Below, piece after piece: positions 50,255-57,799 of a DNA stretch of 64,000 nucleotides; position 1 is the first letter of the stretch, and each line of letters begins with the position of its first letter. The position numbers and the translations under genes were made by a program. The DNA comes from Bradyrhizobium monzae. Its GTDB lineage: Bacteria; Pseudomonadota; Alphaproteobacteria; Rhizobiales; Xanthobacteraceae. The stretch is taken from contig NZ_JAIRDQ010000003.1 of NCBI RefSeq assembly GCF_021458635.1, positions 434,001-498,000 on the forward strand, read 5' to 3'. The notes under the pieces are model-generated. The model saw only the letters and a list, made by a program, of their open reading frames with translations. It had not been told where the DNA came from and searched no databases.

Positions 50255-51025
50255 TCAGTGGCGATCGGAGAGTTCGGTTGCGGTGGCGACGAGGTCGTCG
50301 AGCAGCGCGGTCCTGCGCTCCTTCACCGAGTCCGCAGGAACGACGAAGCACAGCGTCGCGACCGCGACACCCTTCTTGTCGCGGATGGGGGCGGCAAGAC
50401 ACGACGTAAACCGATCGGACAGCGCCGTCGTCACGCATTTGCCGTCACGCCTAGCGCGTGCAACGTCCTTGACGAAATCGTCGATATCGAGGACGCGGCC
50501 GTCCGGCAGGCGAAAATCCTCTTTCGGAACGAACGCGCGAATGTCTGCCGGGCTCATGTGATCCAGCAGTAACCGGCCGGATGCCGTCCACGGCAGCGGC
50601 ACCTCGATGCCGACATCCGTCGTGATCCGGAACAGGCCCGACCCGTCCCGCGTGTCGACCACCACATATTTGCGGCCACGCAACGCGCAGAGTTGCGCGG
50701 TGGCGCTATGCTGGGTCGCCAGCCGGTCGAGCGCCTCGCGGCATCGGCGATGCAGGGGATTTGCCTCCGCGTAGGCCCGCCCGTAGAGATGCACCGCCTT
50801 GCCGAAATAGACCTGACCGCCCTCGCCCACGCTCTCCAGCAGGTCCGCCTCGATCAGGCGGTTGGCGATGGCATAGACGGTCGATCGCGGCGCGCCCATT
50901 TGCTTCGCGAGGTCGCTGAGCTTGGAGGGCTCGCGCAGATGCAGCAGCGCTTCCAGGAGATCGATGGTCCGATCAATCCCGTTCTGGCGTTCCGCGGGCG
51001 AGGTGCCCTTTTTGGATGCGGCCAA
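50255..51025 (-). CDS. IclR-family transcriptional regulator
   Basis: A 256-residue regulator. The winged helix-turn-helix is in residues 15-80 ('RTIDLLEALLHLREPSKLSD', 'APRSTVYAIANRLIEADLL'). The IclR effector domain follows ('ALRGRKYVVVDTRDGSGLFR', 'PLPWTASGRLLLDHM', 'SCLAAPIRDKKGVAVATLC'). IclR proteins repress or activate nearby catabolic genes depending on a small effector. The target is most likely the MFS-amidohydrolase-RidA operon starting 240 bases downstream on the same strand. Confidence 0.92.
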   Translation of the reverse strand: MAASKKGTSPAERQNGIDRTIDLLEALLHLREPSKLSDLAKQMGAPRSTVYAIANRLIEADLLESVGEGGQVYFGKAVHLYGRAYAEANPLHRRCREALDRLATQHSATAQLCALRGRKYVVVDTRDGSGLFRITTDVGIEVPLPWTASGRLLLDHMSPADIRAFVPKEDFRLPDGRVLDIDDFVKDVARARRDGKCVTTALSDRFTSCLAAPIRDKKGVAVATLCFVVPADSVKERRTALLDDLVATATELSDRH

Positions 51026-51111
51026 ACTTCACATGTCCTTCGTCAGCTGCGTTGCCTGCGGTTTTTGGCATAATCCGCGCCGACGGTACAGTGTGCAGCT
51101 GGTCGCTGGCG

Positions 51112-51864
51112 CTAGCTCGACAGAAAGTGCACCAGGTCAGCCATGCCGAGCCCCTCGCCGTCCGGAACGGCGTCCAGCTGTTCGCGCGGTTGCTTCTGCC
51201 GATTGACCCAAAAGGTGGGATAGCCGAACAGCTTCGCGCCGGAGGCGTCCCAGCCGGCGAAAGCGGCAAAGAGGACCTCTTCGCGCTTCAACCCGAAAGC
51301 ATCGACGCCCATCTGATAGGCGCGGGGGTCAGGCTTGTAGGCCCGAACCGCATCCGTGCTCAGCTGAAATTCGAAGATGCCTTCGAGCCCTGCCGCGCGA
51401 ATATTGGCGTCGAGCATCGCGGGCGAGAAATTGCTCAGGAAGGCGAGTCGCAAGCCGTTGTCCTTCAGCATGGACAAGGCGGGCAAGGCGTCGGGCCAGA
51501 TCGTCATTCCGAGATAACCCTCGACCAACGCACTTCGCTTGACGCCGGTCAGTTCAATATCGAGCGACCTGCAGGCGAACACCAGGGCGTCATCGATGAC
51601 GCCCAGAAAGTCGCGATAATGTCCGCTCATGGTGCGGAGCCATGTGTACTCGAACAGCTTGGTTCGCCAGACCTTTGACAGCTCGGCGCCGCGTCCGGGA
51701 AACAGGTTCTCGGCAAGAGCGAAGATGGGACGCGGATCGAAGATCGGAAAGCCGTCGAACGCGATCGCCTTGATCGGCGCGCCTGCTCCACGGGAATCGT
51801 TTGCTACTGAGGACGCGACCGTCAACGACGCGATCGCGAGAAGTCGGCGGCGACTAAGGGCCAT
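51112..51864 (-). CDS. Haloacid dehalogenase-type HAD protein with a Tat-like signal
   Basis: A 250-residue protein. The N-terminus MALSRRRLLAIASLTVASSV is a twin-arginine signal, unusual for this fold, with cleavage near residue 25. The type II haloacid dehalogenase layout is visible: nucleophile Asp in 'IKAIAFDGFPIFDPRP' (the normal DxYGTLxD has become DGFPIFD), 'LRLAFLSNFSPAML' as motif II, 'AYKPDPRAYQMG' with the motif III Lys, and 'VLFAAFAGWDASGAKLFGYP' for motif IV. The substitution of the motif I Thr region may alter chemistry. A longer upstream start (51942) is less likely. Confidence 0.78.
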   Translation of the reverse strand: MALSRRRLLAIASLTVASSVANDSRGAGAPIKAIAFDGFPIFDPRPIFALAENLFPGRGAELSKVWRTKLFEYTWLRTMSGHYRDFLGVIDDALVFACRSLDIELTGVKRSALVEGYLGMTIWPDALPALSMLKDNGLRLAFLSNFSPAMLDANIRAAGLEGIFEFQLSTDAVRAYKPDPRAYQMGVDAFGLKREEVLFAAFAGWDASGAKLFGYPTFWVNRQKQPREQLDAVPDGEGLGMADLVHFLSS

Positions 51865-51990
51865 CTGGGCGGTCTCATGCGGTGGACGATTTGGCTCGGC
51901 TGCGACTTGTCCGGCGCCGGCCGAACACGTCGCGGCGACCATGATCGTCCAGCCACCTGGAATATTCCCGACTGCGTCGGAATCGACAGA

Positions 51991-52458
51991 TCAGGACCCC
52001 TGCATGTATCGGACGGGATTCTCAGGATCCGCTTTGAAGATGCCGGCAGCTTCGGCGAACAGGGTCGATACCGCATCTTGTTTGAGGTCGTCGAACCGAC
52101 CGAAACTGAAGTTGTTGCCTCCCATCCGAAGTTCGCCAAGTTTTCCGGCATAACGGGATACGACGGGCGCGCCTTGCCTGGTCACCGTCACGTACACGCT
52201 GATGTAGTTTTTCTGGAGCGCAACACCGATCACCGGCCACTCCGCGCTTTTTCCCGACTTGATGGCGTAGCGAAACTTTCCATAGCCGATCATCTTCATG
52301 CGCATTCCCGCCTCTCCCGCGGGCGTTCCCTGATGGAAATGGCGCTTGAGGGCTGGCGCGGCCGAGACGACCAGCTTGTGCGACGCGATCAGATCGCGCT
52401 TTCGCGCCGGATCGAAATCGAGATAGGCCTGCAATGTGTCGGCTGTCACGCGGAACAT
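51991..52458 (-). CDS. DUF1801 domain protein
   Basis: A 155-residue protein. The DUF1801 block is 'MKMIGYGKFRYAIKSGKSAE' followed by 'WPVIGVALQKNYISVYVTV' and 'LGELRMGGNNFSFGRFDDLK'. The family has a small alpha/beta fold; its function is unknown. ATG 52458 has GGAG upstream; a GTG four codons earlier is open. It is followed on the same strand by the Tat-HAD gene after about 125 bases and preceded by a GNAT gene 26 bases upstream. Confidence 0.8.
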   Translation of the reverse strand: MFRVTADTLQAYLDFDPARKRDLIASHKLVVSAAPALKRHFHQGTPAGEAGMRMKMIGYGKFRYAIKSGKSAEWPVIGVALQKNYISVYVTVTRQGAPVVSRYAGKLGELRMGGNNFSFGRFDDLKQDAVSTLFAEAAGIFKADPENPVRYMQGS

Positions 52459-52484
52459 GTGAGGCTCCACCGGTCGTTGGTGCG

Positions 52485-53000
52485 CTATCCCCGCGCCTTG
52501 CTCCAGTCCGGAGCAACTGCGCCTGAGACCCCCTCAAACGCGCCGTCGACGAGCTCGAACACCAGGAGGCGGGCGGCATCGACCGGGCCCGGCATGGTCA
52601 CGCGTCCCTTGGGGACGAGCTTGAAACCGACGCGGCTGTAATAGGGCTCGTCGCCGACCAGCAGCACGATGGCGTGGCCCTTGTCCCCGGCGTCCTTCAA
52701 CGCCCGCTCCATCAGCAAGCGCCCGATGCCGCGGCTGCGGAACGGTGGCTCGACAGTGAGCGGCCCGAGCAGCAGCGCCGGCGTCTCACCGATCATGACC
52801 GGCAATTGCCTGACGGAGCCGACCAGCAGCGTGCCGATGCGGGCGGTGAAAGAAACGTCGAGCAGATGGTCGACATGCTCGCGGATGCGGTAGGCGCTGA
52901 GCACGAAGCGGCCGGGGCCGAAGGTGCGCTCGTGCAGCCGCTCGATCGCCTGGGCGTCGCCGGGAGCTTCGGGACTAATGGTGATTGAGAGATCGTTCAT
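52485..53000 (-). CDS. GNAT-family N-acetyltransferase
   Basis: A 171-residue acetyltransferase. The acetyl-CoA pyrophosphate loop is 'EPPFRSRGIGRLLMERALKD' (R/Q-x2-G-x-G/A), followed by 'GHAIVLLVGDEPYYSRVGFK', which is typical of the YhbS subgroup. Substrate unknown. The start at 53000 (MNDLSITI) is taken over a longer frame that adds unlike residues. It probably shares a transcript with the DUF1801 gene 26 bases downstream. Confidence 0.88.
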   Translation of the reverse strand: MNDLSITISPEAPGDAQAIERLHERTFGPGRFVLSAYRIREHVDHLLDVSFTARIGTLLVGSVRQLPVMIGETPALLLGPLTVEPPFRSRGIGRLLMERALKDAGDKGHAIVLLVGDEPYYSRVGFKLVPKGRVTMPGPVDAARLLVFELVDGAFEGVSGAVAPDWSKARG

Positions 53001-53108
53001 GCCATAGCGTTTTCGAGCGAAGTGGATTCCGGTTCGCGTTGAAAAACGCGTCAATACAGCAAGCGGAGTAGCATCTGGATGTCCGGCCGTCCATGGGAGC
53101 GCGTGACG

Positions 53109-54044
53109 TCAGGCCCTTTTCGGCGCCGGCTGGGACAGATAGGCCAGCATCTTCATCTCCCGCCGCCCCCGCGTCACGGTATCGAGCACGAGGCCCGACG
53201 AGACCGACAGTATCGCCACGATCGTCAATCCCATCGACAGCACGGCGGTCGGCAGGCGCGGCACGAGGCCGGTTTCGATGAATGTGACGACGATCGGGAT
53301 TGCAAGGGTGACCGCGGCCAGCGCCAGCAGGATTCCGATCACGGTGAAGAAGCGCAGCGGCCGCTCCGAGCGGTACAGCTTGAGCATGGTACCGAGAATG
53401 CGAAAGCCGTCGCGCCAGGTGTTGAGCTTCGAGAACGAGCCTTCCGGCCGCGCGTAATAGGGCGTCTCGACCTCGGCGACCGGCAGCGACAATTCCAGCG
53501 CGTAGACCGCGAGCTCGGTCTCGATCTCGAAGCCATCGGACAGCACGGGGAACGATTTGACGAAGCGCCGCGAGAACACGCGGTACCCGGACAGGATGTC
53601 CTTGAACTCCTGTCCGAAGGTCGAGGACAGGAAGCCGGTCAGCATGCGGTTGCCAGTGCGATGGCCGAGACGGTAGGCGGCCTCCGACTGGTCGATGCGG
53701 AGCCCGACCACCATGTCGAGATGTTCGTCGACTAGCTTGTCGATCATGCGCGGCGCACTCGGCGCATCGTAGGTGGCATCGCCGTCGACCAGCACGTAGA
53801 TGTCGGCCTCGACATCGGCGAACATGCGACGCACGACATGGCCCTTGCCCTGCCGCCGCTCGCTGCGCACGATCGCGCCGGCCTCGCGCGCGACGGCAGC
53901 GGTGCTATCGCGCGAATTATTGTCGTAGACATAGATCTCCGCCGCAGGCAGCGCCTTGCGGAAGTCGGCAACGACGGCCGCGACCGCCGCCTCTTCATTG
54001 TAGCAGGGCACCAGCACGGCGATGCGGGGTTGAGCGGATGTCAT
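53109..54044 (-). CDS. Family 2 glycosyltransferase, polyprenyl-phosphate type
   Basis: A 311-residue GT-A enzyme. 'IAVLVPCYNEEAAVAAVVAD', 'IYVYDNNSRDSTAAVA' and the DxD 'YVLVDGDATYDAPS' form the donor site. 'FKDILSGYRVFSRRFVKSFP' resembles DPM1-type synthases. Two C-terminal helices anchor it in the inner membrane. It probably transfers a sugar to a polyprenyl carrier for use by membrane GT-C enzymes. Its ATG overlaps the stop of the upstream polytopic membrane gene by four bases (ATGA), so the two are translated together. Confidence 0.9.
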   Translation of the reverse strand: MTSAQPRIAVLVPCYNEEAAVAAVVADFRKALPAAEIYVYDNNSRDSTAAVAREAGAIVRSERRQGKGHVVRRMFADVEADIYVLVDGDATYDAPSAPRMIDKLVDEHLDMVVGLRIDQSEAAYRLGHRTGNRMLTGFLSSTFGQEFKDILSGYRVFSRRFVKSFPVLSDGFEIETELAVYALELSLPVAEVETPYYARPEGSFSKLNTWRDGFRILGTMLKLYRSERPLRFFTVIGILLALAAVTLAIPIVVTFIETGLVPRLPTAVLSMGLTIVAILSVSSGLVLDTVTRGRREMKMLAYLSQPAPKRA

Positions 54045-55192
54045 CGCGGCAGTGCTCCCAGACTGGCCGGCTCGCGCCGGATCGATGCAACCTGACGCAC
54101 CTCGGCCCGCTGAAGCAACCGCGCAAACGACAGCGTCCACAGCGACAGCATCGCGATCGGCACGACGTAATACGGCGTGAAGATCGGATGGCTCAGGAAG
54201 AAGCCGAGATTGACGACGAGGTTGCCGGCAACGACGAAGGCAGCCTGCCGCACGTGGTGCTCGCGCGACCACAACAGCGAGAGCGTCGCGCCGATCGCGA
54301 GCACGATCAGCACGATCTGCATGTCGCGTAGATACTGACCGAACACAGCGAGATCGAACGCCGGCGCGACCAGATCGGCGCTGCCATAGGTCGTCGCCAG
54401 CGCGCTGCCGGCGTTGATGGCCTGGGCGGCCAGCGTCGGCGCCATGCCGACGAACACGCCGGCACCGAGGGCGAGGCCCTGCACGAATGTCGCAAGCGAG
54501 CGCGTCCACAGAAAGGGAATGCCGAGGAACAGGAAATAGCCGGCCGCGAGCAAGGCATTCGGAAGTCTGAAATTGACGGATGCGCCGAGCAGCAGACCGA
54601 TCAGCGCGATCAGCAGGACGCTGCGCTTCTCCCTGACCAGCCACAGCGCCGTCAGGAAGCCCGCGCCCGCGCACAGCGCCATGGTCGGCGCAACCGAATA
54701 GCTCGCCTTCGCCGGATTGATCATGAGATAGACCGCAAGCGCGCCGAACACGCCGGCGCCCAGGATCGACGGCAGTGTCCGTGCCATCGCAATGCCTGTG
54801 AGCGCGAGGCCGCACACGATCAGGCTCGCGGCAATGTAGAGCGGCACGACCTGATGGCCTTGCGGAAACAGCGCCAGCAGAAAGCCGGTGCCCGGTGGGT
54901 ATTGCAACACGACCTTGCCGCCCGGCATTGGATTGTGGCAGGGCCAGCGGATCGGATCCTTCCAATCGGCGAAGGCGATTTCCTTTAACTTGCCTTCGAA
55001 ATAACGGTCGTCGTCCCTGACCGCGTTGGTGTCGAGCCCGCCGGCGCCGAAGCGCTGGAACAGATGTGCCTGCCGGAGATAGCAGATGTCGTCATAGACC
55101 CCGCGCGCCTCGCTCCAGCGCGACATTGTCGCGATGTTGCTAGCGAGGATCGCAAGGCAGATCAGGCCGAAGGCGAGTTTTGCAGCTTTCAT
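54041..55192 (-). CDS. Polytopic membrane protein, putative GT-C-like glycosyltransferase
   Basis: A 383-residue protein with around ten hydrophobic helices. After the first helix an extended loop carries 'GVYDDICYLRQAHLFQRFGA', with the acidic pair expected in a GT-C catalytic loop, and 'LQYPPGTGFLLALFPQGHQ'. No named family recognised. Coupling to a GT2 polyprenyl-sugar synthase suggests it uses that lipid-linked sugar at the outer face of the inner membrane. The start at 55192 (MKAAKLAFG) is chosen; the frame continues 19 codons upstream. Confidence 0.75.
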   Translation of the reverse strand: MKAAKLAFGLICLAILASNIATMSRWSEARGVYDDICYLRQAHLFQRFGAGGLDTNAVRDDDRYFEGKLKEIAFADWKDPIRWPCHNPMPGGKVVLQYPPGTGFLLALFPQGHQVVPLYIAASLIVCGLALTGIAMARTLPSILGAGVFGALAVYLMINPAKASYSVAPTMALCAGAGFLTALWLVREKRSVLLIALIGLLLGASVNFRLPNALLAAGYFLFLGIPFLWTRSLATFVQGLALGAGVFVGMAPTLAAQAINAGSALATTYGSADLVAPAFDLAVFGQYLRDMQIVLIVLAIGATLSLLWSREHHVRQAAFVVAGNLVVNLGFFLSHPIFTPYYVVPIAMLSLWTLSFARLLQRAEVRQVASIRREPASLGALPR

Positions 55193-55239
55193 CAGGTTTC
55201 CGTGGCGCCCATTCGGACTGGTACTAGCATAGCCCGCCC

Positions 55240-55731
55240 TCAGCGCCACGTCGCAATCAGGGGCTTGCCGTGAAGCACTTCCGCGATCCGCAGCCGCGTG
55301 CCGGCGGTCGCCTCCTCAGGCAGCGCGGCGGTGTCGAAGAAGCCGCATGCGATGATCTCGTGGTTGGGCGCCGGCAGCCGGTCCTGCCGGAAATGCCTGA
55401 CCACATAGACCGCGACATGGTCGCGGCGGGAAATGTGGCTGTTGAGGAAGATGCCGTGCAGTACGGCCTCTCCGGTGAGGTCGATATCGCCCTCCTCCTT
55501 GAGCTCGCGACGCATCGCCTGTTCCATGGTCTCGCCATGGTCGACGCCGCCGCCTGGCAGGTACCAGCCCGAGACGTAGCTGTGCTTGACCAGAAACACC
55601 TTGTTGTCGGCATCGAGCACCACGGCGCGGACGCCGAGCGTCATGCCGCGGACCAGCAGGAAATAGGCATGGAAGACTCGCCGCAGCAGCGGCTCGAATT
55701 TCCGTCGGATCTTGTCCAGGCGTTCCCCCAT
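55240..55731 (-). CDS. NUDIX hydrolase
   Basis: A 163-residue protein with the standard Nudix box 'GGGVDHGETMEQAMRRELKE' then EG (GX5EX7REUXEE type). The N-terminus 'RRVFHAYFLLVRGMTLGVRA' is typical of a rhizobial Nudix group linked to envelope loci. Likely substrates are nucleoside diphosphate derivatives. It starts at ATG 55731 and lies 47 bases upstream of the membrane protein gene on the same strand, so it could be in the glycosylation operon, possibly handling nucleotide sugars. It is divergent from the metallophosphoesterase. Confidence 0.88.
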   Translation of the reverse strand: MGERLDKIRRKFEPLLRRVFHAYFLLVRGMTLGVRAVVLDADNKVFLVKHSYVSGWYLPGGGVDHGETMEQAMRRELKEEGDIDLTGEAVLHGIFLNSHISRRDHVAVYVVRHFRQDRLPAPNHEIIACGFFDTAALPEEATAGTRLRIAEVLHGKPLIATWR

Positions 55732-55823
55732 CAGGCTCTCTTGAAGCGCCCTTTCAAGCGTCCCTTGCGCGATGCCGGCGACCTTGCCATTACAGCAAGC
55801 GAATAGCGAGGCACGCGCGCGCC

Positions 55824-56720
55824 ATGACTTACCAGACGTCGGCACCTTTCACGCTCGCCCATCTGTCCGACCCGCATCTGCCGCCGCTGCCGAAACCGCG
55901 GCTGATCGAGCTCGCCGGCAAGCGCGCGCTCGGCTACGTCAACTGGACGCGCAACCGCCACAAGTACCAGCGCCGCGAGGTGCTCGACGCGCTGGTCGCC
56001 GACATGCAGGCGCAAGCGCCCGACCACATCGCGGTCACAGGCGATCTCGTCAATCTGGCGATGGAGGCCGAGTTCGCCCCGGCGCGCGCGTGGCTCGACG
56101 GGGTCGGCTCGCCTGGCCGCGTCACCACGATTCCCGGCAATCACGACGCCTATGTCCGCGCCACGCGCCATCGCTTCGGCGAGACCTTCGCACCCTATCT
56201 TGCAAGCGACGACGGCAGCGTCGGCTTTCCCGGCGTGCGCCGGCGCGGACCGGCCGCGCTGATCAGCCTCTCCAGCGCCGTGCCGACACCGCCCTTGATG
56301 GCGACGGGCACGCTGGGGCGCGATCAGCTCGACGCGCTCGAGCAGATGCTCGATAAGCTCGCGGCCGAGGACGTCTTCCGCGTGCTGCTGGTGCATCATC
56401 CGCTGAAGTCCGATGCACGCCAGAAACGGCTGACGGATTCCGCAGGCCTGCTGGCGCTGCTCAAGCGGCACGGTGTCGAGCTGGTCCTGCACGGGCACGA
56501 CCACATCCATTCGACGATGTGGTTCGACGGCCCCAACGGCAACATTCCCGCGATCGGCGTGCCGTCGGCCTCGGCGCTCGCGCACGGGCGCTATCCGGCG
56601 GCGGCCTACAATCTGTTCGCGATCGACAAGGACAATGCCGGCTGGCGCTGCGAGCAGATCGTGCGGAGCCTCGATCATGGCATGCAGATGCGAGAGATCA
56701 AGCGCACGCGGCTGATGTAG
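55824..56720 (+). CDS. Calcineurin-like metallophosphoesterase
   Basis: A 298-residue phosphoesterase with all metal motifs: 'LAHLSDPHLPP' (DxH), 'HIAVTGDLVNLA' (GDxx), 'TTIPGNHDAYVRA' (GNHD), 'VLLVHHPL' and 'LVLHGHDHIHSTM' (GHxH). It probably hydrolyses a cyclic nucleotide or UDP-sugar phosphodiester; the substrate is unknown. It is divergent from the NUDIX gene, sharing a 92-base promoter gap. Confidence 0.92.
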   Translation: MTYQTSAPFTLAHLSDPHLPPLPKPRLIELAGKRALGYVNWTRNRHKYQRREVLDALVADMQAQAPDHIAVTGDLVNLAMEAEFAPARAWLDGVGSPGRVTTIPGNHDAYVRATRHRFGETFAPYLASDDGSVGFPGVRRRGPAALISLSSAVPTPPLMATGTLGRDQLDALEQMLDKLAAEDVFRVLLVHHPLKSDARQKRLTDSAGLLALLKRHGVELVLHGHDHIHSTMWFDGPNGNIPAIGVPSASALAHGRYPAAAYNLFAIDKDNAGWRCEQIVRSLDHGMQMREIKRTRLM

Positions 56721-56725
56721 TTCGT

Positions 56726-56806
56726 CGTCATTGCGAGCGAAGCGAAGCAATCCAGAGTCCCTCCCCGGAGACATTTCTGGATTGCTTCGCTTTGCTCGCA
56801 ATGACG
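56726..56806. repeat. Palindromic repeat, CGTCATTGCGAGCGAAGCG type, copy 1
   Basis: The left arm (56726-56755) begins CGTCATTGCGAGCGAAGCG and ends AATCCAG; the right arm (56777-56806) begins CTGGATT and ends TCGCAATGACG. Both arms pair almost completely. A second copy is at 61106-61192. It lies between the convergent metallophosphoesterase and the membrane-anchored protein gene. Confidence 0.88.
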
Positions 56807-56815
56807 GAAACAGCC

Positions 56816-57370
56816 TCACCAGCTCCGCAACGCCGCGAGCACGGCGATGCCGAACAGCGCGGCAGCACCGAATATGAAGCCGAACACGAACGGCCAGACG
56901 CGCGAACGGCGGGGTGGCTCCGCGACCTCCGGCTTCGGCTCGGGCAGCACCGCCATCGCATGCTCGCGCTCGATCATGCGGCGAGCGACGTAGTCGGTCA
57001 CGGCTTCGACGATCACCGCGGTGTCGTGCGATTCGGCGAGCACGATGCGGCCGAAGCGGGTGTCCTGGACGAAGCGGTACATCCGCTTGTCGCGCCCCAT
57101 CATGATGTGGGCGACGACGTCGATCCAGAGCCTGGGCGTATCGCCCTGGCTGATGCCGCGGTCGAACAAATCGATCTGCTCCGGCACCTGGGCGAACAGC
57201 GGGTCGAGCGCGTCGTTGAGGATCTCGAGCCGCGCCACCTCGGCGTCCCTGAGATCGACGACGACGCCGGTCCGGTCGGCGGCCTCGATCCGCGCGCGCA
57301 GCAGCGCATCGCGCAGCCGCACCGGGCGCGGCTGGCTGGGATTGATACCGCTGGTCTCGGGCTCTGACAT
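56816..57370 (-). CDS. Hypothetical protein with C-terminal membrane anchor
   Basis: A 184-residue protein of unknown family. The N-terminal region is soluble and acidic-helical ('RLEILNDALDPLFAQVPEQI', 'TPRLWIDVVAHIMMGRDKRM'), with a further helix 'VIVEAVTDYVARRMIEREHA'. A Pro-rich spacer and basic 'PPRRSRVWPF' precede one transmembrane segment at the very end ('FVFGFIFGAAALFGIAVLAA'). The topology is that of a tail-anchored inner-membrane protein with the bulk in the cytoplasm. It stands alone, and the coding pattern is convincing. Confidence 0.75.
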   Translation of the reverse strand: MSEPETSGINPSQPRPVRLRDALLRARIEAADRTGVVVDLRDAEVARLEILNDALDPLFAQVPEQIDLFDRGISQGDTPRLWIDVVAHIMMGRDKRMYRFVQDTRFGRIVLAESHDTAVIVEAVTDYVARRMIEREHAMAVLPEPKPEVAEPPRRSRVWPFVFGFIFGAAALFGIAVLAALRSW

Positions 57371-57480
57371 TGTCGGCCTCGTCCTCGACTTTCCGCCATT
57401 AACCTATCAGCAACCACAGCGCCCGCAAAGGGCCCATCATTCCAGATACTTACGGCGCCCACAGGCCGTTGATGTGTGCC

Positions 57481-57520
57481 AAAAACAGACGATCCCACCC
57501 GGCTTGCGCCGGATGGGACC
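57481..57520 (-). terminator. Terminator downstream of the DUF4170 gene
   Basis: On the minus strand GTCCCATCCGGC (57519-57508), loop GCAA and GCCGGGTGGGATC (57503-57491) form a long stem with one mismatch, followed after six bases by TTTTT (57485-57481). It closes the aceA/DUF4170 side of the region. Confidence 0.8.
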
Positions 57521-57560
57521 CTCCGTCCTTGGACGTCTTCTTGGATTTGTCAGGCAGCCG

Positions 57561-57770
57561 TCAGGCCGAGACCCGCGACGGCTCTTCCACGATCGAGAAA
57601 CGGACGCCGGCCTTGTGGCGGTTCTCTTCCGAAACCGTCCGCCAGGCGTCTTCGGCTTCCGTACGGGTCTTGAACGGACCCTGCACCTGGGCCGAGCCTT
57701 CCACGAGCTTGTGGAAGTTCATCGAGCCGAACTCGCCGCCGATCACCCAGAAATTGCTGCCTTTGGTCAT
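57561..57770 (-). CDS. DUF4170 small protein
   Basis: A 69-residue conserved alphaproteobacterial protein. It begins 'NFWVIGGEFGSMNFHKLVEG' and continues 'GPFKTRTEAEDAWRTVSEEN' and 'VRFSIVEEPSR', the DUF4170 pattern. Cytoplasmic and of unknown function. The stop is followed by a good terminator, and the gene starts 29 bases after the isocitrate lyase stop, so it may be read from the aceA transcript. Confidence 0.85.
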   Translation of the reverse strand: MTKGSNFWVIGGEFGSMNFHKLVEGSAQVQGPFKTRTEAEDAWRTVSEENRHKAGVRFSIVEEPSRVSA

Positions 57771-57799
57771 TGTCAGTCTCCTGTCGATAGCGTGTTGCG

